The notes under the pieces: model-generated
The model's database searches: none
Told to the model about the DNA's origin: nothing
What the model saw: the letters and a program-made list of their open reading frames with translations, nothing else
Source: Bdellovibrio sp. BCCA
Lineage (GTDB): Bacteria; Bdellovibrionota; Bdellovibrionia; Bdellovibrionales; Bdellovibrionaceae
Direction: 5' to 3'
Length of the DNA stretch: 64,000 nt
NCBI RefSeq assembly: GCF_037996825.1
Contig: NZ_JBBNAC010000001.1
Coordinates: forward strand, 3,534,001-3,598,000
Shown here: positions 25,323-33,668 of the stretch, piece after piece
Position numbering within the stretch: the stretch's first letter is position 1
Layout of the letters: every line of letters begins with the position of its first letter
Position numbers and translations under genes: made by a program

Positions 25323-26675
25323 CTATTTCAAATTATCGTCAGTAAGGTCGATGAGAGGTTTTACTTTTCTCATGAACGTTACTAGGAACTGGTCTTGAGC
25401 ATAAGAGCCGCGTTTTCTCATTTTCAAAGCCAAACGCACTTGACCCAAACCGTTGTTAGCAACCATGCGAGCTTCACCGATCGTGTTCGCAAGGTTCAAT
25501 TTCGTATTATCCAAAGAGATCAAATCCAAAGTGTCTTCTTGATCTTTTGCGATACGAGAAAGATTGATGTTCACACCCGTACCTGCTTCAGGAGCCAGCA
25601 ATGGACCTGCGAATGCAAGAAGTTCGTTGTTTGCTGTCTTCATAGAAAGCGCAACACCTGAACGACCATTCACAACTTCAAATGAACTCATACGAACAGT
25701 TTTGATTCTTTCAGGAACATTCAAACCTTGGATCGTTGCACGGATGATGTCTCTCAAACCAAGATACTCTGGATTGCTAGAGTATTCGCCTGGAAGTTGG
25801 AAGTATAAATCAGCCGCTGAATTTCTGAACACCACGTTGATGATCGCGCTTGATGGAGATGTTCCGATTTTAAGTCTTACGAAAGTAGTTTCACAACCAC
25901 CGTCAAGATCCACGCACTTCAAAGTACCTTCAAGAGCGCGAGAACCTGTCGACTTCTCACCGTTACCTGCACGCACAGATCTTAATGGAGATGCATAACC
26001 GCCATTAGAACTTGCACCAGCAACGTTATAAACTTTAACGTCGTTACCTTCTTGAACTTTCAAAGTAACAATCGCATCACCTGACATTCCATCGATTGTC
26101 ATTTTCGCAGACAATACAGAAGAAGCAGCTTCTAAATTTGCACGACGAGTTTCATAACCGACTTTTTCGTTACGTGCTCTTAAATAATTTAAAAGATCGT
26201 CGGTTGAAGAAGAAGTATAAACAAGACCGTCTGACGTCACGCCACCCGTCATGCGCTTAGATAAATTATCACGAGTCGCATTGCCTGGATCATTCGTGCG
26301 ATAGTCAGGAGGCAATTGATTAGAACCCGGAGCCGGAGCTGGACGAGTGTCTACCACTGGAGGAGTTGTTGGCTTCGGCGGCTGAGCTGGAGCCGTCGGA
26401 GGAGGAGGCAGTGGATTTGGTTGTTGAGTTGAACCACCTGGCGTTGGTTTTCTAGGCTCAGGAATTGGTTCAGGGAGTGGTGGATTATAATCATCTGGTT
26501 TATTCGGATCAGGAAGACCACCACCGATTTGACCATTTGTATTCGCCTCACCTGTTTTTTTAGAATTTTCAGGCGGAGCTGAAATAACATCTTTTTTCTT
26601 ACCGCACGCACTTAACGTCAAAGTCGCTAACAAAGCGGCCGTAATCAATGTGTGCTTTTGAAGCATTGGTAACAT
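25323..26675 (-). CDS. Predicted lipoprotein with Pro-rich linker
   Basis: The protein of about 450 residues begins with a signal peptide ending at lipobox LSAC (Cys about residue 24). Residues 40-125 form a Pro-rich linker (PPLPEPIPEPRKP-type). The C-terminal 320 residues are beta-rich and have no recognised family. It should be anchored in an envelope membrane by its lipid. ATG at 26675 is chosen because GGAGGT precedes it by five bases; ATG at 26666 is possible. The gene is divergent from a PAP2 gene. Confidence 0.75.
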   Translation of the reverse strand: MLPMLQKHTLITAALLATLTLSACGKKKDVISAPPENSKKTGEANTNGQIGGGLPDPNKPDDYNPPLPEPIPEPRKPTPGGSTQQPNPLPPPPTAPAQPPKPTTPPVVDTRPAPAPGSNQLPPDYRTNDPGNATRDNLSKRMTGGVTSDGLVYTSSSTDDLLNYLRARNEKVGYETRRANLEAASSVLSAKMTIDGMSGDAIVTLKVQEGNDVKVYNVAGASSNGGYASPLRSVRAGNGEKSTGSRALEGTLKCVDLDGGCETTFVRLKIGTSPSSAIINVVFRNSAADLYFQLPGEYSSNPEYLGLRDIIRATIQGLNVPERIKTVRMSSFEVVNGRSGVALSMKTANNELLAFAGPLLAPEAGTGVNINLSRIAKDQEDTLDLISLDNTKLNLANTIGEARMVANNGLGQVRLALKMRKRGSYAQDQFLVTFMRKVKPLIDLTDDNLK

Positions 26676-26799
26676 TAGAAACCTCCAAGTATTCTGTCGC
26701 TGGACCATTAAGCAAGCCTCGGGCCAATATTCGTCACCCCTCATCAGGGCTTGTATTGCAATACGGTTACGTTTTAGACTCTGCTTTGGAAGGAATTAC

Positions 26800-27492
26800 A
26801 TGCCTGTACAACAATTCGGCGAGCTCATCAGCGACCCACAGAAACTGACAAGACATATTATTAAGGTGATTCTTACGTCGCTCTCGTTAGCGGTTGTTGC
26901 TGGATATTTCTTTGATCAAAAGTTCTCTGCTTTTTTTGCAGAGCCTTCTATTAAAGCAACCTTCCGTGGACCTGCGCGCATTCTCACGGACATCGGTCTT
27001 TCAGAATATTATTTTATTTTGGCTTTAGCGACTTGGGCTTTTGCGAAGTGGGTGGCTCCGCGTATTTCTGCGCTTAAAAAACATTCTAACAGAGTCGATT
27101 TCTACCGTCGTTGGGGCTTGAACTTTTTCGTGGCGCTGATTGTGTCAGGCGTAATCACTCACATCATTAAATTCACAGCTGGACGCCAAAGACCTCATAA
27201 AACACCGAACTTTGATCCGTTTGTTTTTAATCCTTTTACGACTCACTGGCACTGGCATTCGTTTTCGTCGGGTCACTCGCAAGTGATCTTTACGGCAGCA
27301 ACAATGATGAGTGTCGCGTTTCCAAGATTTCGTTGGTTCTGGATTCCTTTTGCGATGCTGATTTGCGTGACTCGCATCGTAGTCCACGATCACTTCTTAA
27401 GCGATATTATCTTCGGTGCTTGTGTGGGTTACGTAGGAACTTTGCTGGCATTGAGTCTTATGCGCACGAAAACGCAAAACGGTCTTTACTAG
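26800..27492 (+). CDS. PAP2 family membrane phosphatase
   Basis: The 230-residue protein has about five membrane segments and the three PAP2 motifs: K-x6-R-P in KFTAGRQRP, SSGHS in FSSGHSQ, and T-R-x5-H-x3-D in TRIVVHDHFLSD. Such enzymes remove phosphate from lipid phosphates such as undecaprenyl pyrophosphate or phosphatidic acid. The stop codon overlaps the stop of the convergent YgjP-type gene by three bases. Confidence 0.88.
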   Translation: MPVQQFGELISDPQKLTRHIIKVILTSLSLAVVAGYFFDQKFSAFFAEPSIKATFRGPARILTDIGLSEYYFILALATWAFAKWVAPRISALKKHSNRVDFYRRWGLNFFVALIVSGVITHIIKFTAGRQRPHKTPNFDPFVFNPFTTHWHWHSFSSGHSQVIFTAATMMSVAFPRFRWFWIPFAMLICVTRIVVHDHFLSDIIFGACVGYVGTLLALSLMRTKTQNGLY

Positions 27493-28241
27493 TTTTCTGA
27501 TAAAAATTCGACGAGATATTGGGATTCTTTTAAAGACTTCATAATGGCTTTATAGTTCTCAATATATCTTTCAACGAGCGACCAAAATCGGTTTGAGTGA
27601 TCCATGTGTTGAAGATGCGCAAGCTCATGCACGATCACGTAGTCGATAATTTCTTGAGGAAAAACGATCAGACGCCAGTTTAAGTTGATAATTCCTTTTG
27701 AAGAACAACTTCCCCACCGCGTTCTTTGTTCGCGGTATTTTACTTGCGAAGGTCTAAGATTCATTTGCTCAGACCAAAACGTGAGTCGCTCATTAAGAAA
27801 ATTCACGGCTTCTCTTTTATAGAAATGGCGGATTTCTTTCAGAGCTGTTGGATGTTCTTCAATAAGAGAGTTTGCGCTCCATTCATTGCGTGGAATATGC
27901 AAAAGCAAATGGTCATCTGTCACAGAGACAAAAGGTTTTTTGTGAAGCGTGATCACGACTTTGAGTTTTCTATCTTTCCCCAAGAACGGAAAGTTTTCGT
28001 AAGCTTTGATTTTCTTTTCAGGAAATTTTTCTGCGATTTCAGAAAACTTATTAAAGGTCTTTTCGATCCAGTCTTTTTTGACCATCAAAAAGTCCACGAT
28101 CATTTTTTGTGACGTACTTCTGGCCGCCATCACTTTGATCGGCTTATTCGGATAAAGATAAATAGAAACCGAACGACGAAAAGGTCGTCGATGCACTTCT
28201 ACAGGCCATTTTGCGAAGAGAAAGGTTTCTTTGCCGCTCAT
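27489..28241 (-). CDS. YgjP-type zinc metallopeptidase (SprT-like, DUF45)
   Basis: The protein of about 250 residues has the DUF45 / YgjP zinc motif VIVHELAHLQHMDHSNRFW near the C-terminus, with the preceding TRWGSCSSKGIINLNW signature. Similar proteins include UTP-pyrophosphatase-like YgjP and WLM-domain peptidases. The start is uncertain; ATG at 28241 matches the usual family length, while 28307 would run into the promoter of the divergent SrkA gene. Confidence 0.8.
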   Translation of the reverse strand: MSGKETFLFAKWPVEVHRRPFRRSVSIYLYPNKPIKVMAARSTSQKMIVDFLMVKKDWIEKTFNKFSEIAEKFPEKKIKAYENFPFLGKDRKLKVVITLHKKPFVSVTDDHLLLHIPRNEWSANSLIEEHPTALKEIRHFYKREAVNFLNERLTFWSEQMNLRPSQVKYREQRTRWGSCSSKGIINLNWRLIVFPQEIIDYVIVHELAHLQHMDHSNRFWSLVERYIENYKAIMKSLKESQYLVEFLSEN

Positions 28242-28325
28242 CAAGTCAGAGAATGACTTAACCACCAAAAACTGGCAAGTTTGGAGGTACGCCGTACCTT
28301 TTTGCATCGCACGGCAGTAGGTAAA

Positions 28326-29303
28326 ATGGATAAAAGCTCTTCTTTTTATAGTTTAGACCCAGAAAAAGTTCTGCAAGCAGCGGAAAATGCGGGCTTTTAT
28401 CCAACGGGCGAGTTCACACAACTGAATTCCTACGAAAATCGCGTTTTTGATATCAAGCTAGAACAGCCCATTGACTCGACATCTTTAAATAAAAACGTGA
28501 TTGCAAAATTCTATCGCCCGCACCGCTGGAGCAAAGAAGCGATTTTAGAAGAACATGAGTTTCTTCTATCTTTGAAAAACGAAGGCATTCCCGCTGTAGC
28601 TCCCCTTTTTCAAGGACACGACAGTACGATTTCTGAAACCGATGGAATGTTCGTTGCGTTTTTCCCAAAAGTTTTAGGACGAATGCCGCAAGAGTTTTTA
28701 ACTGGCGAACTTCACAAAGTCGGTCGCTTGATGGCCCAAGTTCATAATGTCGGAGCAAAGAAATTAGCTCCGCACCGTCCGGTTTTAGATACAAGTTATT
28801 ACGGCGGATGGAACACGCTTGATTTCTTGCAAGACTGGGTGACGCCGGAACTGCGCGAGCGCTACACGATTGCCGCAGAAGATATTTTATTTGCGATTGA
28901 TGATCTTTTTGATCCGTCTGAATTTATTCGTATTCATGGCGACTGTCATAAAGGAAATCTTTTAAACAACGGCAAAGAATTTTTCTTGGTCGATTTTGAT
29001 GATTTTGTGAATGGCCCCGTCATTCAGGATTTCTGGATGTTGCTTTCTGGTGACGCTGACATGCTGGATGAAGAAAAATCTCAAATCATTGAAGGCTATG
29101 AAGAGCTTCGTGAATTTCCCGACCATCAGTGGTCGTGGATTCCGCTTTTGCGCGGCTTAAGAATTATTTCTTACGCGGGATGGATTGCAAAACGCTGGGA
29201 AGACCCAAGCTTCCCCCGTCTTTTCCCTGAGTTTAATACTTTCAGGTATTGGGCGGAAGAGGTGGAAGCTCTTGAAAAAATCGCGTGGCAGATTCAAGGG
29301 TGA
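28326..29303 (+). CDS. srkA: Stress response kinase A (YihE/RdoA-type)
   Basis: The protein of about 325 residues matches SrkA: N-terminal FTQLNSYENRVFDI, NVIAKFYRPHRW, catalytic HGDCHKGNLL and metal-binding VDFDD in FFLVDFDDFVNGP. SrkA is a Ser/Thr kinase-like protein that protects against cell death after stress in E. coli. ATG at 28326 follows AGGT. The stop overlaps the convergent PHA depolymerase gene by ten bases. Confidence 0.9.
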   Translation: MDKSSSFYSLDPEKVLQAAENAGFYPTGEFTQLNSYENRVFDIKLEQPIDSTSLNKNVIAKFYRPHRWSKEAILEEHEFLLSLKNEGIPAVAPLFQGHDSTISETDGMFVAFFPKVLGRMPQEFLTGELHKVGRLMAQVHNVGAKKLAPHRPVLDTSYYGGWNTLDFLQDWVTPELRERYTIAAEDILFAIDDLFDPSEFIRIHGDCHKGNLLNNGKEFFLVDFDDFVNGPVIQDFWMLLSGDADMLDEEKSQIIEGYEELREFPDHQWSWIPLLRGLRIISYAGWIAKRWEDPSFPRLFPEFNTFRYWAEEVEALEKIAWQIQG

Positions 29304-30103
29304 GCCAAGAACCAATTCGTAATTAATTCTGGCGCTTCGTTAATCCATTGATGTCTTGCCGTTACGTCGACAAAAGCTTCTGTTTCAATTCCTGCGACTT
29401 TCAGTCTTTTATAATATTCCAGCATCGTGCCGACAGGAACGACCGTATCAAGTTCACCGTGCAAAAATAAAGTCGGCGGATGGTTTTCAGGAATTTGCTC
29501 TGGCACAAAACACAAAGGGCCTTTGCAGTTGGCGTAGGAGGCAGATTCCACAGCCAACGCTTTAAAGGTTCCTGGAAAAGTCACAGCCATGCGACTTGAA
29601 TGATAACCGCCACTAGAAATACCTGTAGCGTAAAGGCGTTTCATGTTGAGTTTCCCGAAAGTTCCCGCCTTCATTTGTTTTAGAAGTTCTTCGACGAAAT
29701 AAAAATCTTCGGAAGTTTCATAAGTCACGCCGATGATGTTGGTCATCCACGCAACTCCGCTGATGGCTGGTGGAGCAATCACAGCAAATCCATGATCCAG
29801 CAGAGATTGAATCAAGCGGATTTCATTGTAACCACCAAATGGCATCAGACGCTGACGAGAAAATTCCACTTCAAAGAAACTTCCTTGGTAGATAATGACA
29901 GTCGGCCAACCACCGCGCGGGGTTGTTCCCTCTGGCACAGAGTATTTCACAGCGCGAGTAAGGTGAGGCCCCGCTACATCAACAGATTTCGAAGGGCACG
30001 TAATACGATCAAGCACTCCCGTTGTGGTGCACATAGATTCTTTTGCTTGTGCATTTACGGTGACAAATAAAACGCCCAAAATTCCTAGAATCCAATTTCT
30101 CAT
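29294..30103 (-). CDS. phaZ: Extracellular medium-chain PHA depolymerase
   Basis: The 269-residue protein has a signal peptide (1-20) and an alpha/beta hydrolase domain. The lipase box is G161-I-S163-S-G165. Predicted triad residues are Ser163, Asp219 in HGELD and His251 in ARHQW, spaced 56 and 32 residues. The same spacing holds for the Ser172/Asp228/His260 triad known for mcl-PHA depolymerase of Pseudomonas fluorescens GK13. Bdellovibrio is known to secrete such an enzyme against prey storage polymer. ATG at 30103 follows AGGAGAG. It is divergent from a LysR gene. Confidence 0.85.
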   Translation of the reverse strand: MRNWILGILGVLFVTVNAQAKESMCTTTGVLDRITCPSKSVDVAGPHLTRAVKYSVPEGTTPRGGWPTVIIYQGSFFEVEFSRQRLMPFGGYNEIRLIQSLLDHGFAVIAPPAISGVAWMTNIIGVTYETSEDFYFVEELLKQMKAGTFGKLNMKRLYATGISSGGYHSSRMAVTFPGTFKALAVESASYANCKGPLCFVPEQIPENHPPTLFLHGELDTVVPVGTMLEYYKRLKVAGIETEAFVDVTARHQWINEAPELITNWFLAHP

Positions 30104-30213
30104 AAGTCTCTCCTACGAAGCAGTTGATGGACTTCTCCAAGCTTTGTCAAAAGCACTTCTGAAGATTCAACCTTCTCCTGGTAATTACCGACTTCACACT
30201 GCGCGCACGCACT

Positions 30214-30222
30214 TTATCCACA
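30214..30222 (+). promoter_or_regulatory. Exact DnaA-box consensus between phaZ and lysR
   Basis: TTATCCACA is followed by ATATCCACA at 30222-30230, so two boxes lie side by side. AATCTTAAATTT follows at 30273-30284, as at 22671-22682. DnaA binding is only inferred. Confidence 0.35.
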
Positions 30223-30327
30223 TATCCACATTTTCATTCACTGAGAAAATTCGCGCAGAAAAAATCTTTCATAATCTTAAATTTAGTATTTGTATAATTC
30301 ATATATTTTCATTTATTATCATTTTTA

Positions 30328-31194
30328 ATGAGTTTACTCAGCCCTTCCCTTGAAGCTTTCTGGGCCGTCGTCCAAAAGGGCACGGTCCTGGAAGCGGCTA
30401 AAATGGTGGATCTCACCCAGACTGGGGTGACACAAAGAATCCGGAGCTTGGAAAAGCAACTGGGCGTGACACTATTTACCCGCTCCAGAAAAGGAATGCG
30501 TTTAACAAGTGAAGGAGAATCGCTGCTTCGCTACGTTCAAGCGGCGCGCGATTTAGAAGGGGAAACTCTTTCGACTCTTGGAGGAAAGAAAATCACCGTG
30601 CAGGAAATCTGCATCAGTGGTTCTTCAGCACTCATGCGCTCAAGGATTATTCCGAAAGCGAGTGTCGTGATGAAAAAGTATTCGCAACTTCGGGTGCGCT
30701 TTGATCTTTCAGACTCTGAAAGTGTGATAGGAAAATTAAAATCAGGCTTTGCTCAAATTGGCGCCCTTCCCGTAAACCAAGTGGGCAAAGAGCTTGATTC
30801 CAAAACCCTGTCGCCAGAGCGCTACTATCTTTTCGCTTCTACGGCGTGGAAGAAAAGAAAGCTTGAAGATATCTTTGCGAAAGAATCCGTTGTTGATTTT
30901 GATCCGAACGACAACGTCACCTTGGATCTATTGAAGAAATATAAAATCACAAAAATTTCTAAGCACCGTCACTATGCTAACAATATCGATGCGCTGGCTT
31001 CACTCGTTGCAGAGGGTGTTGGATTTTCCGCTCTGACAGAAGAATTCGCGCGACCCTTTGTGAAGAACGGATCTCTTTTTTGCTTAAGCTCTGAGATGCA
31101 TCTGGATTCTGCTGTGGCACTGGCGTGGTATCCGCGCTCTGAAATGCCGCCATACTTTAAAAGTCTGCTCGAAGCGCTGACAAAAAAATCTTAG
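30328..31194 (+). CDS. LysR family transcriptional regulator
   Basis: The 288-residue protein has the LysR helix-turn-helix (residues 3-62: FWAVVQKGTVLEAAKMVDLTQ, then VTQRIRSLEKQLGVTLFTR) and a co-inducer domain with the typical two-lobe length. It is divergent from phaZ, so control of that gene is likely by position. The start ATG at 30328 lacks a strong ribosome site and follows an AT-rich stretch; the upstream 220 bases hold DnaA-box-like sites. Confidence 0.85.
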   Translation: MSLLSPSLEAFWAVVQKGTVLEAAKMVDLTQTGVTQRIRSLEKQLGVTLFTRSRKGMRLTSEGESLLRYVQAARDLEGETLSTLGGKKITVQEICISGSSALMRSRIIPKASVVMKKYSQLRVRFDLSDSESVIGKLKSGFAQIGALPVNQVGKELDSKTLSPERYYLFASTAWKKRKLEDIFAKESVVDFDPNDNVTLDLLKKYKITKISKHRHYANNIDALASLVAEGVGFSALTEEFARPFVKNGSLFCLSSEMHLDSAVALAWYPRSEMPPYFKSLLEALTKKS

Positions 31195-31339
31195 AAACAA
31201 ATTTAAATCGTTATGGAGCGTTTTGTGCGCCCGCAGTTCCAACGTGGAACTGGCTCTCACAAAGAATTTCAAAAATATTAGTTTACTTTTTATGCAACTT
31301 CTCTGATATTAGAAATAACTCTAATGAAAGGAGGCCATC

Positions 31340-31426
31340 ATGACTATGATGCATATTCAAAATCTAAATCAATCCGAACTATCCCTAGTGAACGGACAAG
31401 GCGTGGCCTCCATCGGTCAATTCTAG
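31340..31426 (+). CDS. 28-residue peptide with double-glycine-like leader motif
   Basis: ATG at 31340 follows a strong AAAGGAGG and opens a 28-residue frame that ends in TAG. The peptide starts MTMMHIQNLNQSEL and continues SLVNGQG. L-x-x-x-E-L-S-L-V-N-G-x-G resembles the leader of class II bacteriocins and peptide pheromones, which are cut after a GG or GA pair by C39 peptidase exporters. The second glycine is Gln here (NGQG). The residue after would be VASIGQF. The product is not a known family. The next small gene, at 31616, has an equally strong site. Confidence 0.55.
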   Translation: MTMMHIQNLNQSELSLVNGQGVASIGQF

Positions 31427-31615
31427 CTACGTACAAAGTTTCAATTCACTACATTAGTTAACTATTAGTCCCAAGTTTTTAAAGACTTGCTCTACGCTTG
31501 TTTTTTCATTCTTGGTCTTAACCCAAAAAAACTTAAAACAGTTCTCGCATGAGTTCTATTCAGCGGCCTTTTGAATAGCGCTTTTGCGAGCATTATCAAT
31601 CCTGAGGAGGAAGCT

Positions 31616-31915
31616 ATGAACGCATTATTGCGTAAGAAAAAAGAATGGGAATTCCAAAACGAGCGATATTTATTAAAACTCGTTGAAACCTCAGCTGATA
31701 TGTCTGTCGAAAGCGTAAAAAGGGCCGGTCTTGTAACAAGCTTCCTCGCGTACCTAGTGTACAAATTCTTAGGAGGAATGCTTGCAATAGCGTCTGCTAT
31801 TTTTAGAGGACCGCAACTTGTGCGCTACACATGTCCACAACGTGTCTTTGAGACCGTGGATGTGTCGACTCATCGGCTTGAATCCCAAATAAAGAATCCT
31901 TATTCCTGGAGGTAA
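31616..31915 (+). CDS. Small membrane-associated hypothetical protein
   Basis: The 99-residue protein has a basic amphipathic N-terminus (NALLRKKKEWEFQNERYLL), a hydrophobic segment at about residues 45-65 (FLAYLVYKFLGGMLAIASAIF) and a soluble tail with one Cys. ATG at 31616 follows GAGGAGG. No family is recognised. It lies 190 bases after the 28-residue peptide gene on the same strand. A terminator follows at 31925. Confidence 0.65.
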   Translation: MNALLRKKKEWEFQNERYLLKLVETSADMSVESVKRAGLVTSFLAYLVYKFLGGMLAIASAIFRGPQLVRYTCPQRVFETVDVSTHRLESQIKNPYSWR

Positions 31916-31924
31916 TTCTTTTGG

Positions 31925-31952
31925 GGGGACCCCTCGGGTCCCCTGTTTTAAA
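31925..31952 (+). terminator. Intrinsic terminator after the small membrane protein
   Basis: GGGGACCC pairs with GGGTCCCC around CTC, followed by TGTTTTAAA. Confidence 0.75.
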
Positions 31953-32529
31953 GAGCCTTTTGACCTAACTCAAAAACCTTTTGGAGATATTTTTTAATAT
32001 CTTCAGGCTTTCTATTTTTTATCGAATCAAATTGTGTGACGCTGACAGGTTTAATTCCGCAGAACTCAAGCACACCCTTTTTCATTGTGCGAATGGCGGG
32101 GTCCCAATTCATCACAAGATTCCACAACCAAGGTGCATCAGTGGTAAGAATAATTCTTCCCGTGCGACCCGTTAACAACTTATCCCAAAAGGGATCTGTT
32201 TTATGATATTTGAAAGCAAAGCCCGGCAGAAAGACGCGATCTAAAAATCCTTTTAGCAATGCGGGAGTAGAACTCCACCAAATTGGATACACAAAAACCA
32301 AATGTTCCGCCCACAAAATATCTTTCTGTGCCTGAACTAGATCTGGCTCCAAATCTTGAATTTTTAGATAGCCTTTGTGCAAAATCGGATCAAAGGAAAG
32401 CTGCGATAAGTGCACGAGCTTTATTTCATGTCCCGCTTGTTCAGCTCCTTTTGCATAGTTAGCAGCAAGTGAAGCGCAAAGACTTTCCGCGTTCGGATGT
32501 CCATTGATAACTAAAATCTTTTTCTTCAC
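31948..32529 (-). CDS. NAD(P)H quinone oxidoreductase (flavodoxin-like)
   Basis: The 193-residue protein is a flavodoxin-like NAD(P)H dehydrogenase (quinone) of the MdaB/YwrO type. It shows VINGHPNAESLCASLA near residue 6, a VYPIWWSSTPALLKGFLDRVF FMN-loop segment, and GFAFKYHK after it. It probably reduces quinones by two electrons to avoid radicals. The start overlaps the DoxX stop by four bases, so the pair is one operon under the divergent TetR regulator. Confidence 0.9.
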   Translation of the reverse strand: MKKKILVINGHPNAESLCASLAANYAKGAEQAGHEIKLVHLSQLSFDPILHKGYLKIQDLEPDLVQAQKDILWAEHLVFVYPIWWSSTPALLKGFLDRVFLPGFAFKYHKTDPFWDKLLTGRTGRIILTTDAPWLWNLVMNWDPAIRTMKKGVLEFCGIKPVSVTQFDSIKNRKPEDIKKYLQKVFELGQKAL

Positions 32530-32972
32530 AGGATACCTCCGACATAAAGAGCTGTTATGAAAAGAATCTGCACCAATCCCCTTTGCAACGCCGGTTGCGG
32601 TTTTGTTCCGCGGAACGAAATATTATTTTTTGCCGCGTAATAATTTGCTGGGAACATGACAACCAAAAGACCGATTAAAGCCCACGCGGCATAATGTCGT
32701 GTTCTCGGATCCATTAGATCAATCGCACCTAGAATCTCAACGACGCCGGTAAAATACACCCAAAACATTTTACCTGGAACCATCGGCGGGATCATTTTAA
32801 CAAACTCATGGCGAAGCGGTGTGAAATGACTGACGCCTGTAAAAAGAAACACCTGGATCATGATCCATAAAGGAACTTCATTCCATGTTGTTAAGAGCCC
32901 AAAGCCTTTGGCCAGGAGAGCCAATACGGAAAACAAGATCAACATACGGTAGAAGGCATTTAACTTTCTCAT
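32526..32972 (-). CDS. DoxX family membrane protein
   Basis: The protein of about 148 residues has four predicted membrane helices and matches DoxX-like small membrane proteins: FTGVSHFTPLRHEFVKMIPP and MFWVYFTGVVEILGAIDLM. DoxX proteins pair with oxidoreductases. ATG at 32972 is chosen because the longer frame begins inside the TetR promoter; its start codon lies in the operator palindrome. The stop overlaps the quinone reductase start. Confidence 0.82.
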   Translation of the reverse strand: MRKLNAFYRMLILFSVLALLAKGFGLLTTWNEVPLWIMIQVFLFTGVSHFTPLRHEFVKMIPPMVPGKMFWVYFTGVVEILGAIDLMDPRTRHYAAWALIGLLVVMFPANYYAAKNNISFRGTKPQPALQRGLVQILFITALYVGGIL

Positions 32973-33010
32973 GTAACCAATGTTAACATTAATGTGACCA
33001 TTGTAAACAT
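32971..33010. promoter_or_regulatory. 40-bp imperfect palindrome, candidate TetR operator
   Basis: The 20-base arms pair at 15 of 20 positions around the perfect core ACATTAATGT (32986-32995). It spans the DoxX start codon and lies 27 bases before the TetR start, so binding would block both directions. Confidence 0.6.
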
Positions 33011-33036
33011 AGAAAAAGTCTGTTAGGCTTTTTTTC

Positions 33037-33639
33037 ATGGTTAAGTCGTATCATCATGGCGATCTGAAAAGTGCCGCCATTAAAAAGACAGTTGAAATCA
33101 TTCAGAAAAAGGGCGAAGTCGATTTTACGTTACGTGAAATCGCTAAAAGCCTCAAAGTGAGCCACACGGCTGTTTACCGACATTTTAAATCCAAACAAGA
33201 TTTGCTTTCTTATATTGCAGAAGACGGCTTCTTAGCGTTGATTCAGTCATTTGAAAGAGAACTTCCCTACGCACGCACTCCCCGACAAAAACTCCAAGCG
33301 TCCGGTCGCGCTTATATTGAATTTGCTCTGCAGAATCCCGGACACTATCGGAGCATGTTCCATCAAGAGCTTCGTTGCTCAAAGGTACAACGAAAGGAAC
33401 TTGATGAAATCGGCACAAAAGCTTTTGGATCTTTACTCAACATTCTGCAAGACGGAATGAAAGCGCAGGTCTTTAAAAAAGAAGATCCGCTTTCGGTAGC
33501 CCGCTCTATTTGGTCGGGCATTCACGGGTTTTCGATTCTGCTTTTAGATGGACAGTTTCAAAGCGTTAAATCTAAAAATGAAATTAAGAATGCCATTGAT
33601 CAGCATTTGGAATTTTTAGAACGAGCGGTTCTAAAGTAA
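33037..33639 (+). CDS. TetR/AcrR regulator with WHG-type C-terminal domain
   Basis: The 200-residue protein begins SYHHGDLKSAAIKKTVEI and has a helix-turn-helix with FTLREIAKSLKVSHTAVYRHFKSKQDLLSYIAE in outline. The C-terminal domain contains WSGIHGFSILLLDG, the WxGIHG motif of the WHG group of TetR proteins. It is divergent from the DoxX-quinone reductase operon, with a 40-base palindrome between them, and probably represses it until an electrophile or quinone-like inducer binds. Confidence 0.88.
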   Translation: MVKSYHHGDLKSAAIKKTVEIIQKKGEVDFTLREIAKSLKVSHTAVYRHFKSKQDLLSYIAEDGFLALIQSFERELPYARTPRQKLQASGRAYIEFALQNPGHYRSMFHQELRCSKVQRKELDEIGTKAFGSLLNILQDGMKAQVFKKEDPLSVARSIWSGIHGFSILLLDGQFQSVKSKNEIKNAIDQHLEFLERAVLK

Positions 33640-33668
33640 GCGGCCTGCACGGCAAGCCGCTATGAAAA

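Noticed and set aside
27489-27492. CTAG shared by two convergent stop codons
   Set aside because: A common result of tight packing; no special role is suggested.
31492-31764. Minus-strand frame of 90 codons overlapping the small peptide region
   Set aside because: It is antisense to the strong-site gene at 31616 and has no ribosome site.
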